Source: Euzebya sp051004735 (GTDB taxonomy: Bacteria > Actinomycetota > Nitriliruptoria > Euzebyales > Euzebyaceae). From it: a DNA stretch of 64,000 nucleotides. The stretch's first letter is position 1; the number at the start of each line of letters is the position of its first letter. The translations under genes were made by a program, and so were the position numbers. Where the stretch lies: contig JBPCKA010000098.1 of assembly GCA_051004735.1 (NCBI GenBank), positions 1 through 64,000 of the forward strand, read 5' to 3'. This document shows positions 16,331 through 25,248 of the stretch, in pieces. Below the pieces are notes generated by a model. It was not told the origin of the DNA, ran no database searches, and saw only the letters and a program-made list of their open reading frames with translations.

Positions 16331-17560
16331 ATGCGCGATTCCAAGGTGCTGGCCGTCGTTCTCGCCGGCGGTGAGGGCAGCAGACTGGCCCCGCTGACCA
16401 AGGACCGTGCGAAGCCGGCGGTGCCCTTCGCGGGCATGTACAGGATCATCGACTTCGTGCTGTCCAACCTGGTCAACGCCGACTTCACCAGGATCGTGGT
16501 GCTGACCCAGTACAAGAGCCACAGCCTTGACATCCACCTGAACCAGACCTGGCGGTTGTCCCCCATCCTGGGGCATTACGTCACGCCGGTTCCGGCTCAG
16601 ATGCGTCGTGGGAAACACTGGTACGCAGGGTCGGCTGACGCGATTTACCAGAACCTGAACATCATCGGTGACGAGAGGCCCGACCACGTGATTGTCTTCG
16701 GAGCCGACCACATCTACCGGATGGATCCGCGCCAGATGCTGCAACAGCACATCGACTCCCAAGCGGGAGTGACCGTGGCGGGTATACGGGTCCCCATCGA
16801 CCAGGCCGACGCCTTCGGGATCATCGAACCTGCGGCCGATGGCCGACGCATCCAGGCCTTCCGTGAGAAGCCCGCGGACCCCAGGCCGACTCACGACGAT
16901 CCGCACGCGGTCTATGCCTCCATGGGCAACTACATCTTCACGACCGAGACGTTGGTCAAGGCCGTTACGCGGGACGCAAAGCGTGAGGATTCCGATGCTG
17001 ACCTGGGTGGGGACATCATCCCTGTCCTGGTCGAACGGGGGGAGGCAGCCGTCTATGACTTCTCGGCTAACACCTGGCCAGGCCAGACCCAGGCGGACCG
17101 GGGATACTGGCGTGACGTCGGGACGATCAAGTCCTACATGGACGCCTCATTGGATCTGGTCAGCCTGAATCCCACGCTGAATCTGTACAACAGCCGCTGG
17201 CCGATCATGTCCTGGTCGCCACCAATGCCTCCGGCCAAGTTCGTCCACGCTGAAGAGGACCGTACCGGTCGAGCAGTCAACTCGATGGTGTGTCCCGGGG
17301 TGGTGGTCTCGGGCGGCAGCGTGTCGGGCAGCATCCTGTCCCCCGGCGTCCACGTCCACTCCTTCAGTGAGGTCACCAACTCGGTCCTGATGCATAACGT
17401 GAACGTCAGCCGGCATGCGGTTGTTCGAAACGCCATCGTGGACAAGAACGTCAACATCCCCGCCGGAGCCCAGATCGGCGTCGACCTTGCGGTTGACCGC
17501 GAACGATTCACCGTCACCGAGGACGGCATTGTCGTCATCGGGAAAAACACCCAGATCTGA
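16331..17560 (+). CDS. glgC: Glucose-1-phosphate adenylyltransferase
   Basis: 409 residues, the usual length. It makes ADP-glucose from ATP and glucose-1-phosphate, the first committed step of bacterial glycogen synthesis. The nucleotide-binding N-terminus reads VLAGGEGSRLAPLTKDRAKP, followed by GMYRIIDFVLSN, the YAGSADAIYQN loop, HIYRMD (metal-binding Asp) and SMGNYIF. The C-terminal third (about 300-409) is a left-handed beta-helix with hexapeptide-like repeats (VVVSGGSVSGSILSPGVHV). The Shine-Dalgarno is weak. No other glycogen genes are in the window. Confidence 0.95.
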   Translation: MRDSKVLAVVLAGGEGSRLAPLTKDRAKPAVPFAGMYRIIDFVLSNLVNADFTRIVVLTQYKSHSLDIHLNQTWRLSPILGHYVTPVPAQMRRGKHWYAGSADAIYQNLNIIGDERPDHVIVFGADHIYRMDPRQMLQQHIDSQAGVTVAGIRVPIDQADAFGIIEPAADGRRIQAFREKPADPRPTHDDPHAVYASMGNYIFTTETLVKAVTRDAKREDSDADLGGDIIPVLVERGEAAVYDFSANTWPGQTQADRGYWRDVGTIKSYMDASLDLVSLNPTLNLYNSRWPIMSWSPPMPPAKFVHAEEDRTGRAVNSMVCPGVVVSGGSVSGSILSPGVHVHSFSEVTNSVLMHNVNVSRHAVVRNAIVDKNVNIPAGAQIGVDLAVDRERFTVTEDGIVVIGKNTQI

Positions 17561-17624
17561 GCCACGCCGCGGCCAGCACAGAAATGAGGAGACCTGCCAT
17601 GCACTGCGCCGCTTGGGCGTGACC

Positions 17625-18539
17625 TCAGGCCTCAGCGCGGGCCATGCCAGGTTCAAGATAGATGTAGGTGGCCTCGGGGACCGCCGCCCGCACGGCGGTC
17701 TGCAGTTGAGTGACCAGGACTGCTACCTCATCAAAGCTCAGCGTGCCGGTGATCTCAAGCTTGGCGCCGACCAGCAGGTCCTCGGGTCCCACATGTAAGG
17801 TCCGCATGCGCAGTACAGCTTCGACGTCGGGGTGGGCCGACAGGGTCGAGCGGATGGTGGCCGCCGCCTCCGGCGCAGCGGTCTCGCCGATAAGAAGGCT
17901 CTTCATCTCGATCGCCAGGATCGCGGCGATGACACCCAGCAGCGCTCCGATCACCAACGTCGCGTACGCGTCGAAGACGGGGTCCACGATCGCTGCCAGA
18001 AGCACACCGATCAGGGCAACGACCAGACCGATCAGCGCACCGAAGTCCTCCAGCAGGACCACGGGAAGCTCGGGGTTGCGGCTGCGGCGAATGAACTGCC
18101 ACCAGCCCAACTTCCCTTTCAGCGGAGTGGCCTCCTTGATTGCGGTACGGAAACTGAAACCCTCCAGCAGGATCGCCAGGCTAAGGATCACGACCGCAAC
18201 GCTGAGGCTTTCGATCTCATGAGGGTCGGCCAGCTTCTTCAGCCCCTCATAGATGCTGAACAGGCTGCCCAGCGCGAACAGCACCAAGGCGACGACGAAC
18301 GACCAGAAGTAGCGTTCGCGACCATAACCAAAGGGGCGTTCGTCGTCGGCTTCCTTGCGTCCCGCCTTGCTGCCCCACAGCAGTAGACCCTGGTTGCCAC
18401 TGTCGGCCACGGAGTGAACTGACTCGGCCAGCAGGGATGACGACCCCGTGATCAGGAAGCCGACGAACTTCGCCACCGCGACGCCCGCGTTGGCCAGCAG
18501 TGCAGCCACGATTGCCTTGGACCCACCGGAAGCAGCCAT
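17625..18539 (-). CDS. Cation diffusion facilitator family metal transporter (ZnT9-like subgroup)
   Basis: 304 residues. Six transmembrane helices are predicted, followed by a cytoplasmic alpha/beta domain (about 215-304) of the CDF dimerisation type. TM2 carries the metal-site pattern HSVADSGNQ (His and Asp). TM5 reads LLEDFGALIGL, with Glu-Asp where zinc-transporting CDFs usually have His-x3-Asp. This pattern is seen in SLC30A9/ZnT9-like and some Mn/Fe-type members. The protein probably exports a divalent metal in exchange for protons. Which metal cannot be stated. Convergent with glgC; the glpD gene lies upstream on the same strand. Confidence 0.88.
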   Translation of the reverse strand: MAASGGSKAIVAALLANAGVAVAKFVGFLITGSSSLLAESVHSVADSGNQGLLLWGSKAGRKEADDERPFGYGRERYFWSFVVALVLFALGSLFSIYEGLKKLADPHEIESLSVAVVILSLAILLEGFSFRTAIKEATPLKGKLGWWQFIRRSRNPELPVVLLEDFGALIGLVVALIGVLLAAIVDPVFDAYATLVIGALLGVIAAILAIEMKSLLIGETAAPEAAATIRSTLSAHPDVEAVLRMRTLHVGPEDLLVGAKLEITGTLSFDEVAVLVTQLQTAVRAAVPEATYIYLEPGMARAEA

Positions 18540-18600
18540 ATGGGCGTCAGGCTACCCGTCGTGGCGTGTGCCAGGTGCAGGCCACGCTCGGCTCAAGACC

Positions 18601-20325
18601 TCAGGAAAAGCCTGTCCTGACGTCGGGGGCTCCCAGGCGTGCAGCGTCGGCGGTCAGGTCGTCCGCCTGGGTCTGGGACTCCCGCTCGGCCTGCACCCTT
18701 GCTGCATAGTGGCTGAGTTCGCGACCGGCGTCCTCCGAGGACCAACCCAGTACGTCACTGACCACCGGGATGATCGCGTCGGCAGCCGACAGACCCCGGT
18801 CAAAGGTTTCGATGGAAATGCGTGTACGGCGCGTGAGGATGTCATCCAGGTGCAGCGCGCCCTCCCACGCGGCGGCATACCACGCCTCGACCATCAGGTA
18901 GTCCGTCGCGCCATCGATCGGCAGGCCCAGCTCAGGCTGTTTGGCGATGACGGCCAACAGACGTGTGGTTTCGGCCCCGTAACGCCGCAGCAAGTGCTCG
19001 ATGCGGGCCACATGCAGTCCGGACTCATCACTCAACTGCTCGCGGGTGTTCCAGATCGCCTGATAGCCGTTGGCTCCGGTCAGGGGCAGCCGGTGGGTCG
19101 GGCTGGCCGGCACTTTGCGATCCAGTCCGCGCGATGCCGCATCAACGGCATCACGGGCCATGACCCGGTAGGTGGTGTACTTCCCACCGGCCACGGTCAG
19201 CATGCCCGCGACACCCTGCACCACAGCATGTTCACGGGAGAGTTTGGAGGTCGCCTCGGACTCACCCGTCAGCAACGGTCGCAACCCGGCGTAGACGCCT
19301 TCGACGTCGGCCCGCGTGAGCGGGATGCTCAGCCACTTGTTGGCCTGGGTCAGCAGGTAGTCGATGTCGGCGGCCGAAGCGGCAGGATGGGCCTTGTCCA
19401 ACTCCCACTCGGTATCGGTGGTGCCGATGATCCAGTGGCGGGTGTAGGGCGGGGCCATCCACGGGATGACGAACAGCACCGATGAGGCTGTCCTGGTGAT
19501 GAACCCCGTGTCGGAGTGGATGCGGTCCCGTGGCACGACCAGGTGCACGCCCTTTGAGGCCCGCACCTTGATCCGCCCGCGGCCGACATAGGCCTGCACG
19601 TCATCGGTCCACACACCCGTGCAGTTGATGATCTGGCTGGCACGGGCGACGAACTCCTGGCCGCCCTCAAGGTCGCGAACGCGTGCACCGACCACCCGTT
19701 CGCCCTCGGTCAGGAACCCGACCACCCGTGCCGAGTTCGCGATGGCGGCGCCGTAGCGCGCTGCCGTCCGGGCCACCGCCAGGGTGTGACGGGCGTCATC
19801 GACCTGGGCGTCGTAGTACTGGATCGCACCGACGAAGGAATCCCGCCGTAACGACGGGGCTATCCGCAGTGTCTGGTTGCGCGTCAGATGACGGTGACGT
19901 GGCAGGCCGGTCTTGCCCGCCATCGCGTCGTACAGGGCAACCCCGGCGCCGACGTAGGCCCGTTCCCACACATGATGGGTGAGGGGATACAGAAAGGGAA
20001 TCGGGTTGACCAAATGCGGGCACAGACGATCCAGCATCAGCGTGCGTTCGTGCAATGCCTCACGGACCAGCCTGAAATTCAACTGCTCCAGGTAGCGCAA
20101 GCCCCCATGGATCAGCTTGCTGGATCGACTTGAGGTGCCAGCGGCGAAGTCCCTGGCCTCGACCAATCCGACACGCAGGCCCCGGGCGGCAGCGTCCAGT
20201 GCCGTTCCGACCCCGGTGATCCCTCCCCCCACGACCAGTATGTCGAACTCCTCAGTGGCAAGGCGGGCCAAGCTGTGGGCGCGGAACTCCGGGGACAACC
20301 GACTGCTGAGGGTGGGGACGGTCAT
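18601..20325 (-). CDS. glpD: Aerobic glycerol-3-phosphate dehydrogenase, FAD-dependent
   Basis: 574 residues. It oxidises sn-glycerol-3-phosphate to dihydroxyacetone phosphate and passes electrons to quinone at the membrane. The FAD-binding Rossmann motif DILVVGGGITGVGTALDAA is near residues 28-46, followed by SSRSSKLIHGGLRYLE, a GlpD hallmark. The DAO-type body and the C-terminal helical domain (about 405-540) are complete. No glpK or glpF is nearby in the window. It is the only clear glycerolipid-catabolism gene here and may feed carbon toward the neighbouring glycogen gene, though that link is only positional. Confidence 0.95.
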   Translation of the reverse strand: MTVPTLSSRLSPEFRAHSLARLATEEFDILVVGGGITGVGTALDAAARGLRVGLVEARDFAAGTSSRSSKLIHGGLRYLEQLNFRLVREALHERTLMLDRLCPHLVNPIPFLYPLTHHVWERAYVGAGVALYDAMAGKTGLPRHRHLTRNQTLRIAPSLRRDSFVGAIQYYDAQVDDARHTLAVARTAARYGAAIANSARVVGFLTEGERVVGARVRDLEGGQEFVARASQIINCTGVWTDDVQAYVGRGRIKVRASKGVHLVVPRDRIHSDTGFITRTASSVLFVIPWMAPPYTRHWIIGTTDTEWELDKAHPAASAADIDYLLTQANKWLSIPLTRADVEGVYAGLRPLLTGESEATSKLSREHAVVQGVAGMLTVAGGKYTTYRVMARDAVDAASRGLDRKVPASPTHRLPLTGANGYQAIWNTREQLSDESGLHVARIEHLLRRYGAETTRLLAVIAKQPELGLPIDGATDYLMVEAWYAAAWEGALHLDDILTRRTRISIETFDRGLSAADAIIPVVSDVLGWSSEDAGRELSHYAARVQAERESQTQADDLTADAARLGAPDVRTGFS

Positions 20326-20373
20326 GGTGGCATCAACGATACGAGTACCCGGCGTTCATGCCAGTCGGGCCTA

Positions 20374-20604
20374 GGAGTCGGCGATCCGCGCTGCCATCAG
20401 CCGGATACCCCGCTCGATCTGATCCGGGACGGCCATCGGGCTGTTCGGCGTGATCTATAGCTCAACGGCATCCACGATCATGAGTCCGGGTATGACCGTA
20501 ACCAGTTCGTTGCTGATGTTCTCCGGCGCCGCGCAGTTCACGATGGTCACGTCGAGGTCTGTTGGCTTTGGTGCTGTTGGACGAGACAACGGGCCTTGCG
20601 GCAT
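20374..20604 (-). pseudogene. Small broken reading frame, possible gene remnant
   Basis: From an ATG at 20604, 49 codons run to a TAG at 20455-20457 (the translation ends GLMIVDAVEL). The same frame then continues for 27 more codons (ITPNSPMAVPDQIERGIRLM...) to a second TAG at 20371-20373. The second part looks protein-like, resembling the end of an enzyme subunit. I do not recognise the family. It lies between glpD and an HNH endonuclease gene. It may simply be non-coding; the case rests on composition and frame continuity across one stop. Confidence 0.25.
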
Positions 20605-20634
20605 GGCGGAAGTCAGGACTTCAGGACCACGCGA

Positions 20635-22143
20635 TCAGAACGGTAGACCAGCGTTGGCTGGCGGATCTCCGGGCGGTCTGGTCGGTGGTGGCAGGCCTTG
20701 TGCTGGTCGGTCGGGTGGTTGTCTTCCGGGCGGTGGTCTGCCCACTGGGGGTGGCTTGTTCAGTGGGGGTGGGGCGTTCAGGCGTGGGCGGGTGGTGTAG
20801 GTGTGTTTCCCGATGGTGGTGTACAGGGTCCCGTCGGGGTCCATGCGCATGGTCCAGCGTCCGCGGGTCACGGGGGTGTGGTCGGGACGGCAGATCAACC
20901 CCGTGTTGGTGATATCCGTCGGACCGCCCTGTTCGCGTGGGATCACATGGTGAACATCACAATGGGCAGCAGGTGCATTACAGCCGGGTGCCCGGCAGCC
21001 CTGATCACGGGCGATCACCGCCCGACGTAGCGCCGGGGGGATCGGGGTGTAGGCGTCACCGATCGCGACGGGCATGTCGGCCTCGTCGGTGAACAGTGGG
21101 ATCAGTTCGGCGTCATCGGCGATCGAGCGGACCAACGCCCGGCTGATCCGCATCTGGCCTGACCCGCGACGCAACAGTAGGCGTGAGACCACACTGCCCA
21201 CCCCGCCGTCCGCGTCATCGTCGGCGTGGGGGTCGGTGGGGAGCAGGTCGCTGAGTCGGGCGATGAGCATCACCCGAGGTCGGGCACGCCGGGCCAGCCC
21301 ACCCGCAGCAGCCGTCCCGTCCCCGTCGGGCTGGGTACTGGTGCCGCCGAGGTAGGTGGCGGCGATCCGGCCGAGCGCTTCGGCCCATTGCTGGGCACGG
21401 CTTTGTACCGGACGGACCGATTTGGGGATCGCCTTGCCGTCAGCATCGACCGGCCTGGGGTCATCCGGGCTGACCGGCGGGTCGGCGGCAGCATCAAGTG
21501 CTTCGCCGAGCGTCGCGCCGACCTCAGGGGCCAGGGTGCCGTGGATCTCTGTCCACCCGTCAAAGTCGGGTTGGAGGACCAGTCGTTGGGAGCGTTCCTG
21601 GCTGTCTTCGTTGTTCTCCAGACCTTCACGGTCAAGTCGGGCGGCAAGGTCGGCGGTGGTGTCAACGATCCGGTCGGGCTCACCCAACCCCGACTCCAAC
21701 ACCCCGGGCAACGCCTCATCCAGGATCTGTCGTTGCGCAACGGAGAGTCGGCGGGCCTCCAGCACGATCCCACGCAACTGCGACCATGACAGCGACCCGC
21801 CATCAAACGCCGCCCACACGCGGGGCATGGCCGAGAGGGTCTGCACGGCCCGGTCGAGGAACCCGACGTCCACACCGGTCGCGCTGGCTTGGAGGGCGAG
21901 GTGACGTCGGGCTGACAGTCCATCACGTGGCCCGGCCTCAGCGACCGCCCGCAGGACGGTGGCCATGGCACGGTCGGCATCCCGCATCGCCGCCACCGCA
22001 ACGTCCAATGGATCTGTCGCCACAGGCAGGTAGTAGGGGTCAAACGGGACGTCAGCATCGGTCAGTTCCCAGGCCAGGTCACAGTCCAGATCGGAGGGTG
22101 TCAAACCCTCGCTGACCTGCGTGTTCTCGATCTGAACCGTCAT
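20635..22143 (-). CDS. DUF222 / HNH endonuclease domain protein (13E12-type)
   Basis: About 502 residues from the ATG at 22143; a GTG two codons upstream is possible. Residues about 40-330 are the helical DUF222 domain. Residues about 385-440 are an HNH nuclease: CRAPGC, then HCDVHHVIPREQGGPTD, then TGLICRPDH, with the zinc/metal and catalytic His residues present. A Pro-rich C-terminal tail of about 50 residues follows. This family is greatly expanded in actinobacteria and in M. tuberculosis 13E12 repeats. It is often mobile and its biological role is unsettled. No inverted repeats or duplications were seen around it. Confidence 0.9.
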   Translation of the reverse strand: MTVQIENTQVSEGLTPSDLDCDLAWELTDADVPFDPYYLPVATDPLDVAVAAMRDADRAMATVLRAVAEAGPRDGLSARRHLALQASATGVDVGFLDRAVQTLSAMPRVWAAFDGGSLSWSQLRGIVLEARRLSVAQRQILDEALPGVLESGLGEPDRIVDTTADLAARLDREGLENNEDSQERSQRLVLQPDFDGWTEIHGTLAPEVGATLGEALDAAADPPVSPDDPRPVDADGKAIPKSVRPVQSRAQQWAEALGRIAATYLGGTSTQPDGDGTAAAGGLARRARPRVMLIARLSDLLPTDPHADDDADGGVGSVVSRLLLRRGSGQMRISRALVRSIADDAELIPLFTDEADMPVAIGDAYTPIPPALRRAVIARDQGCRAPGCNAPAAHCDVHHVIPREQGGPTDITNTGLICRPDHTPVTRGRWTMRMDPDGTLYTTIGKHTYTTRPRLNAPPPLNKPPPVGRPPPGRQPPDRPAQGLPPPTRPPGDPPANAGLPF

Positions 22144-22338
22144 ACCCACATACTACAGGACAGGTGTGACATCACCTTCGGCGCGGTACGTCTCAGTCTG
22201 GTCAGACTCCGCAGTCCCGCCGATGTCATCTAGTAGTCGCCAGCCACAGATCAGGCTGGTGATCGGCCGCACGCATCGTGGGCCGTCGCGGCCAGGGAGA
22301 ATGCTCCCGGCGGTTCACCAAGATCGAAAAGCAGCTTG

Positions 22339-22515
22339 TCACGCACCGAGGCGCAATGTTGTTGACGGGTCGGGCGCAGAGGGGTCGATACTGAGTGCGG
22401 AATCCCAGAAGCGCCGGCTGAGTTGCATTCCTTCCCCGAAGTCCCACACACATGCTGCCGCGACACCGCCCGGACGAAGCACCCGCAGGAACTCCTGGGC
22501 AGCACGCGGCGGGTC
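22339..22515 (-). pseudogene. Fragment of a SAM-dependent methyltransferase
   Basis: About 58 codons ending at a TGA at 22339. The translation contains AAQEFLRVLRPGGVAAACVW, then FWDSALSIDPSAP, matching the post-motif II and III region of class I methyltransferases (the RPGG...W pattern). Both the SAM-binding N-terminus and most of the C-terminus are missing. The fragment begins right where the HNH endonuclease gene at 22518 ends, so an insertion or deletion next to that gene probably destroyed it. The family call is fair; the specific substrate is unknowable. Confidence 0.55.
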
Positions 22516-22517
22516 CC

Positions 22518-23060
22518 TCAGGCCGCGTCCAGGGCATCGCCCAGGTAGCGCTCCCATTCGGGCTTCACCCTGCCGACGGCAACGACCATCCAGAACGCGG
22601 CCTTGGGCGCGAAGGGTCGGCGCGTCAGTTGCATCCCTGCCTCACCCGGTGTGCGGTTGCCCTTCTTGGAATTGCAACGGGTACAAGCGGCGACCACGTT
22701 CTCCCATTCGTGGCCACCGTTGCGGCTCCGGGGGTGAACGTGGTCGATGTTTTCTGCGGCACGTCCGCAGTACTGACACGTGTGTTCGTCGCGTATGAAG
22801 ACCCCGCGACGCGTCAGGGTGGCGCGATGTCGGTACGGCACCCGTACGTAGCGGCGCAGCTGTATCACCGAGGGGCAGGGAATCTCGAGATGCTCGCTGC
22901 GATAGGTCATGCCGTACCCGTCAAGCATCTCGGCCTTGCCGGTCAGGACCAGCACCAGCGCACGACGAGCCGGCACAACACACAACGGCTCCATCGACGC
23001 GTTCAGCACCAGCGCCTTGCCCCCACCTTCACTCCCCCGCTGCCGCCGGTGACCCCGCAT
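22518..23060 (-). CDS. HNH endonuclease family protein
   Basis: About 180 residues using the ATG at 23060. The frame is open upstream to 23234 but that part looks non-coding. The protein has the common actinobacterial layout: ALVLNASMEPLCVVPARRA at the start, a central region, then HNH motif CQYCGRAAENIDHVHPRSR with TRCNSKKGNRTP. The two CxxC pairs (CQYC and CTRC) should hold zinc and DHVHPRSRNGG supplies the catalytic His. A DNA nicking or cleavage activity is expected from the family. It is a stand-alone gene in many actinobacterial genomes. It follows the TetR gene on the same strand. Confidence 0.85.
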   Translation of the reverse strand: MRGHRRQRGSEGGGKALVLNASMEPLCVVPARRALVLVLTGKAEMLDGYGMTYRSEHLEIPCPSVIQLRRYVRVPYRHRATLTRRGVFIRDEHTCQYCGRAAENIDHVHPRSRNGGHEWENVVAACTRCNSKKGNRTPGEAGMQLTRRPFAPKAAFWMVVAVGRVKPEWERYLGDALDAA

Positions 23061-23251
23061 GACGGGCAAGCCAAGTCTCCCTGTCGCAGCAGGGCTTGTG
23101 ACTGGCGGGGTTAGGAGCGCACTCACGGATCCTCCGACCTCGGTCGGCCAGGGTCCGCGATGCCCGCTGGGTGCGAGCGACGGCCGTGGCGTCACACGGT
23201 CGCGGACAAAGCTACCCCGGCCCCACCCCCACAACCACCATCTGCCTCACC

Positions 23252-23887
23252 TCACTGCGGCCCGACCACGATGACTTTGAACCCCGCCAGGCCGTTGATG
23301 GTGCTGGCCCACACCAGAACCAGGCTGTCAAGCGTGGTCTGACGATCATGGTCGGCATCGCCCAGCACGAACCGGCAGTAGGCCGCGTGTTCAACCATGG
23401 CCGCCAGCGCCCCGGCGACTGCGGCCGGTGGCGGTACCTTCCTACGACGTTCGGCGGCATGCACGACCACCTCCAACTGCTCGGTGATGCGATCGACGAA
23501 CCGCTGGCGCAGATCCAGATAAAGCGCACCGAACTCTGGTTCCTCACGCGAGGCTTGTAGCCAGGTGTGCATGACCCCCGCGTCAGCCTCATAGGTGTCG
23601 AGGAAGCCTCCGATGATCTTCTCCACCGCGCTGCGGGCGTCCTCACCCTCCCATGGTTGACTGGCCAACTCGATGAACGCGGCCATGGTGTCGGTGACCA
23701 GGTCGACCAGGACCGCGTTGCGGTTGTCATAGTAGGTGTAGAACGTGCCGTGACTGACACCGGCCCGTTCGGCGATGTCCTGTACCCGGGCCCCCTGCCA
23801 CCCCAACTCGGCAAAGGCCTGACGAGCGGCGATCCGTAGACGCTGCCTGGTTCGCTCGCCTCGTGAGCTCAAGGTGGTGGTCCCCAC
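23252..23887 (-). CDS. TetR/AcrR family transcriptional regulator
   Basis: 211 residues from a GTG at 23887. The N-terminal helix-turn-helix is at about 12-60 (RLRIAARQAFAELGWQGARV; IAERAGVSHGTFYTYY), typical of TetR dimeric repressors. The C-terminal helical ligand domain is about 70-205. It lies 56 bp after the last gene of the peptide transporter operon on the same strand, so it could be co-transcribed with it. Its targets are not evident. It could regulate the transporter, itself, or a distant set such as lipid genes. Confidence 0.9.
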   Translation of the reverse strand: MGTTTLSSRGERTRQRLRIAARQAFAELGWQGARVQDIAERAGVSHGTFYTYYDNRNAVLVDLVTDTMAAFIELASQPWEGEDARSAVEKIIGGFLDTYEADAGVMHTWLQASREEPEFGALYLDLRQRFVDRITEQLEVVVHAAERRRKVPPPAAVAGALAAMVEHAAYCRFVLGDADHDRQTTLDSLVLVWASTINGLAGFKVIVVGPQ

Positions 23888-23943
23888 ATTCCCGCGATCC
23901 TGCCAGCCGTCATGGCTTCAGCCAACAAAACCTGACGTGCCCG

Positions 23944-25248
23944 TCAGCGCGTCGTCACGCCGTGCAGGTGACACGCCACCATACGGCCTTTCACCGCTTG
24001 CAAGGCCGGTTCGGGCCCCTCACCGAAGCGCAGGACCACATCTCCGGCATCACGCGTCACGTCGGTGACCGCAGTGAAGATGGGGTGATCCCCTGTGGTA
24101 CGCAGTTCCTCCAGCAGGGGCAGCAGCCGGTCCGGACTGGCTGACGTGAACCGTGCGGTATGCCGGTCGACCTTCACTGCCGTCAGGGGGCCCGTGGCCT
24201 CCAGTTCGCGTTCGAAGGTGTCGGCATCCACCTCCGTCCAACGCCGTTCCAGGAAATCGATCAGGTCAGCCCCCTCCCAGCCGCAGGGCTGGAACGCCAC
24301 GGGGCAGCGCGGATGGAACTGACAACCGGTCGGCGGGTCCAGAGCATCGGGGATCTCCCCGACAGGGAGTTGCTTGTCGCGTCCCTTGCGCGAGGGGTCG
24401 GGCAAGGGGACGGCCTGCAGCAACGACGTGGTGTAGGGGTGCTGTGGATCGTCATAGATCGCTTTGGCATCTCCCCATTCCACCAGTTCCCCCAGGTACA
24501 TGATGCCGATCTGGTCACAGACGAAACGGCCGCTGGTCAGATCGTGGGTGATGTAGAGGTAGGTCAGCCCCAATTGTTCCTTCAGGTCCAGCATCAACTC
24601 GAGCACCTTGGCCCGCACGCTCATGTCCAGGGCGGCAACAGGCTCGTCGGCGACGACCAACTCAGGTTCGGTGATCAGGGTCCGTGCGATGACGACACGC
24701 TGCTTTTGCCCGCCGCTGACGTCCTCCGGATAACTGTCGAGGTAGCGCGCGGCCGGTGTGAGCCCGCACCGTTCCAGCATTTCGCTGACCATCGCCCGGA
24801 CCTCGGCACGGTCGTGTGCGATCCCGTGGATCTGCAGCGGGTGGCCCACCCCCTGCACGATCGTCATCGCCGGGTTCAGTGACGCATTGGGATCCTGAAA
24901 GACCATGCCCATCTTGCGTCGCAGCGGACGGAAGCGTTTCTCGTTGAGCGTGGCCAGGTTGATGCCCCGCCACCACACCTCACCGGTGGTGGTGGGAGCC
25001 AAGCCCAGTATGGATCGGCCCAGGGTGGTCTTACCGGATCCCGATTCGCCGATCAGCCCGAAGATGTCACCCTCGCGCAGGTCGAAGCTGACGTCATTCA
25101 CTGCCTTCACCACGGGCTTGTGGGTGCTGAACAGGTTGCCCCGCTGACTGAAGTGCGTGTGCAGGTTGCGGACCCTGACCAGGACCCCGTCGGCGTCGGT
25201 CGTGTCGACCCCCTCCTTGCCGGGACTCAAGGACTGGATGTCGGTCAC
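23944..25248 (-). CDS. dppF: Oligopeptide/dipeptide ABC transporter ATP-binding protein (DppF/OppF-like)
   Basis: 434 residues. The start GTG overlaps the previous gene's stop by four bases. Motifs: Walker A GESGSGKTT, signature VSGGQKQR, Walker B LVVADEPVAALD, and the oligopeptide-transporter C-terminal domain with PPTGCQFHPRCPVAF. Its cysteines resemble the [4Fe-4S]-binding Cys cluster described in DppD/DppF-type ATPases. The protein is about 100 residues longer than usual: beyond residue 330 there is an extra alpha/beta-like tail of unknown role. It pairs with DppD to drive peptide import. Confidence 0.93.
   Translation of the reverse strand: MTDIQSLSPGKEGVDTTDADGVLVRVRNLHTHFSQRGNLFSTHKPVVKAVNDVSFDLREGDIFGLIGESGSGKTTLGRSILGLAPTTTGEVWWRGINLATLNEKRFRPLRRKMGMVFQDPNASLNPAMTIVQGVGHPLQIHGIAHDRAEVRAMVSEMLERCGLTPAARYLDSYPEDVSGGQKQRVVIARTLITEPELVVADEPVAALDMSVRAKVLELMLDLKEQLGLTYLYITHDLTSGRFVCDQIGIMYLGELVEWGDAKAIYDDPQHPYTTSLLQAVPLPDPSRKGRDKQLPVGEIPDALDPPTGCQFHPRCPVAFQPCGWEGADLIDFLERRWTEVDADTFERELEATGPLTAVKVDRHTARFTSASPDRLLPLLEELRTTGDHPIFTAVTDVTRDAGDVVLRFGEGPEPALQAVKGRMVACHLHGVTTR

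Noticed and set aside
17599..17622. Seven-codon leader peptide (MHCAAWA) with a good Shine-Dalgarno
   Set aside because: It lies after glgC and before a convergent gene, so there is nothing downstream on that strand to control by attenuation.
23061..23251. Longer form of the HNH endonuclease starting at 23234
   Set aside because: The added residues are Pro/Gly/Arg-rich without conservation; family members begin a few residues before ALVLNA.
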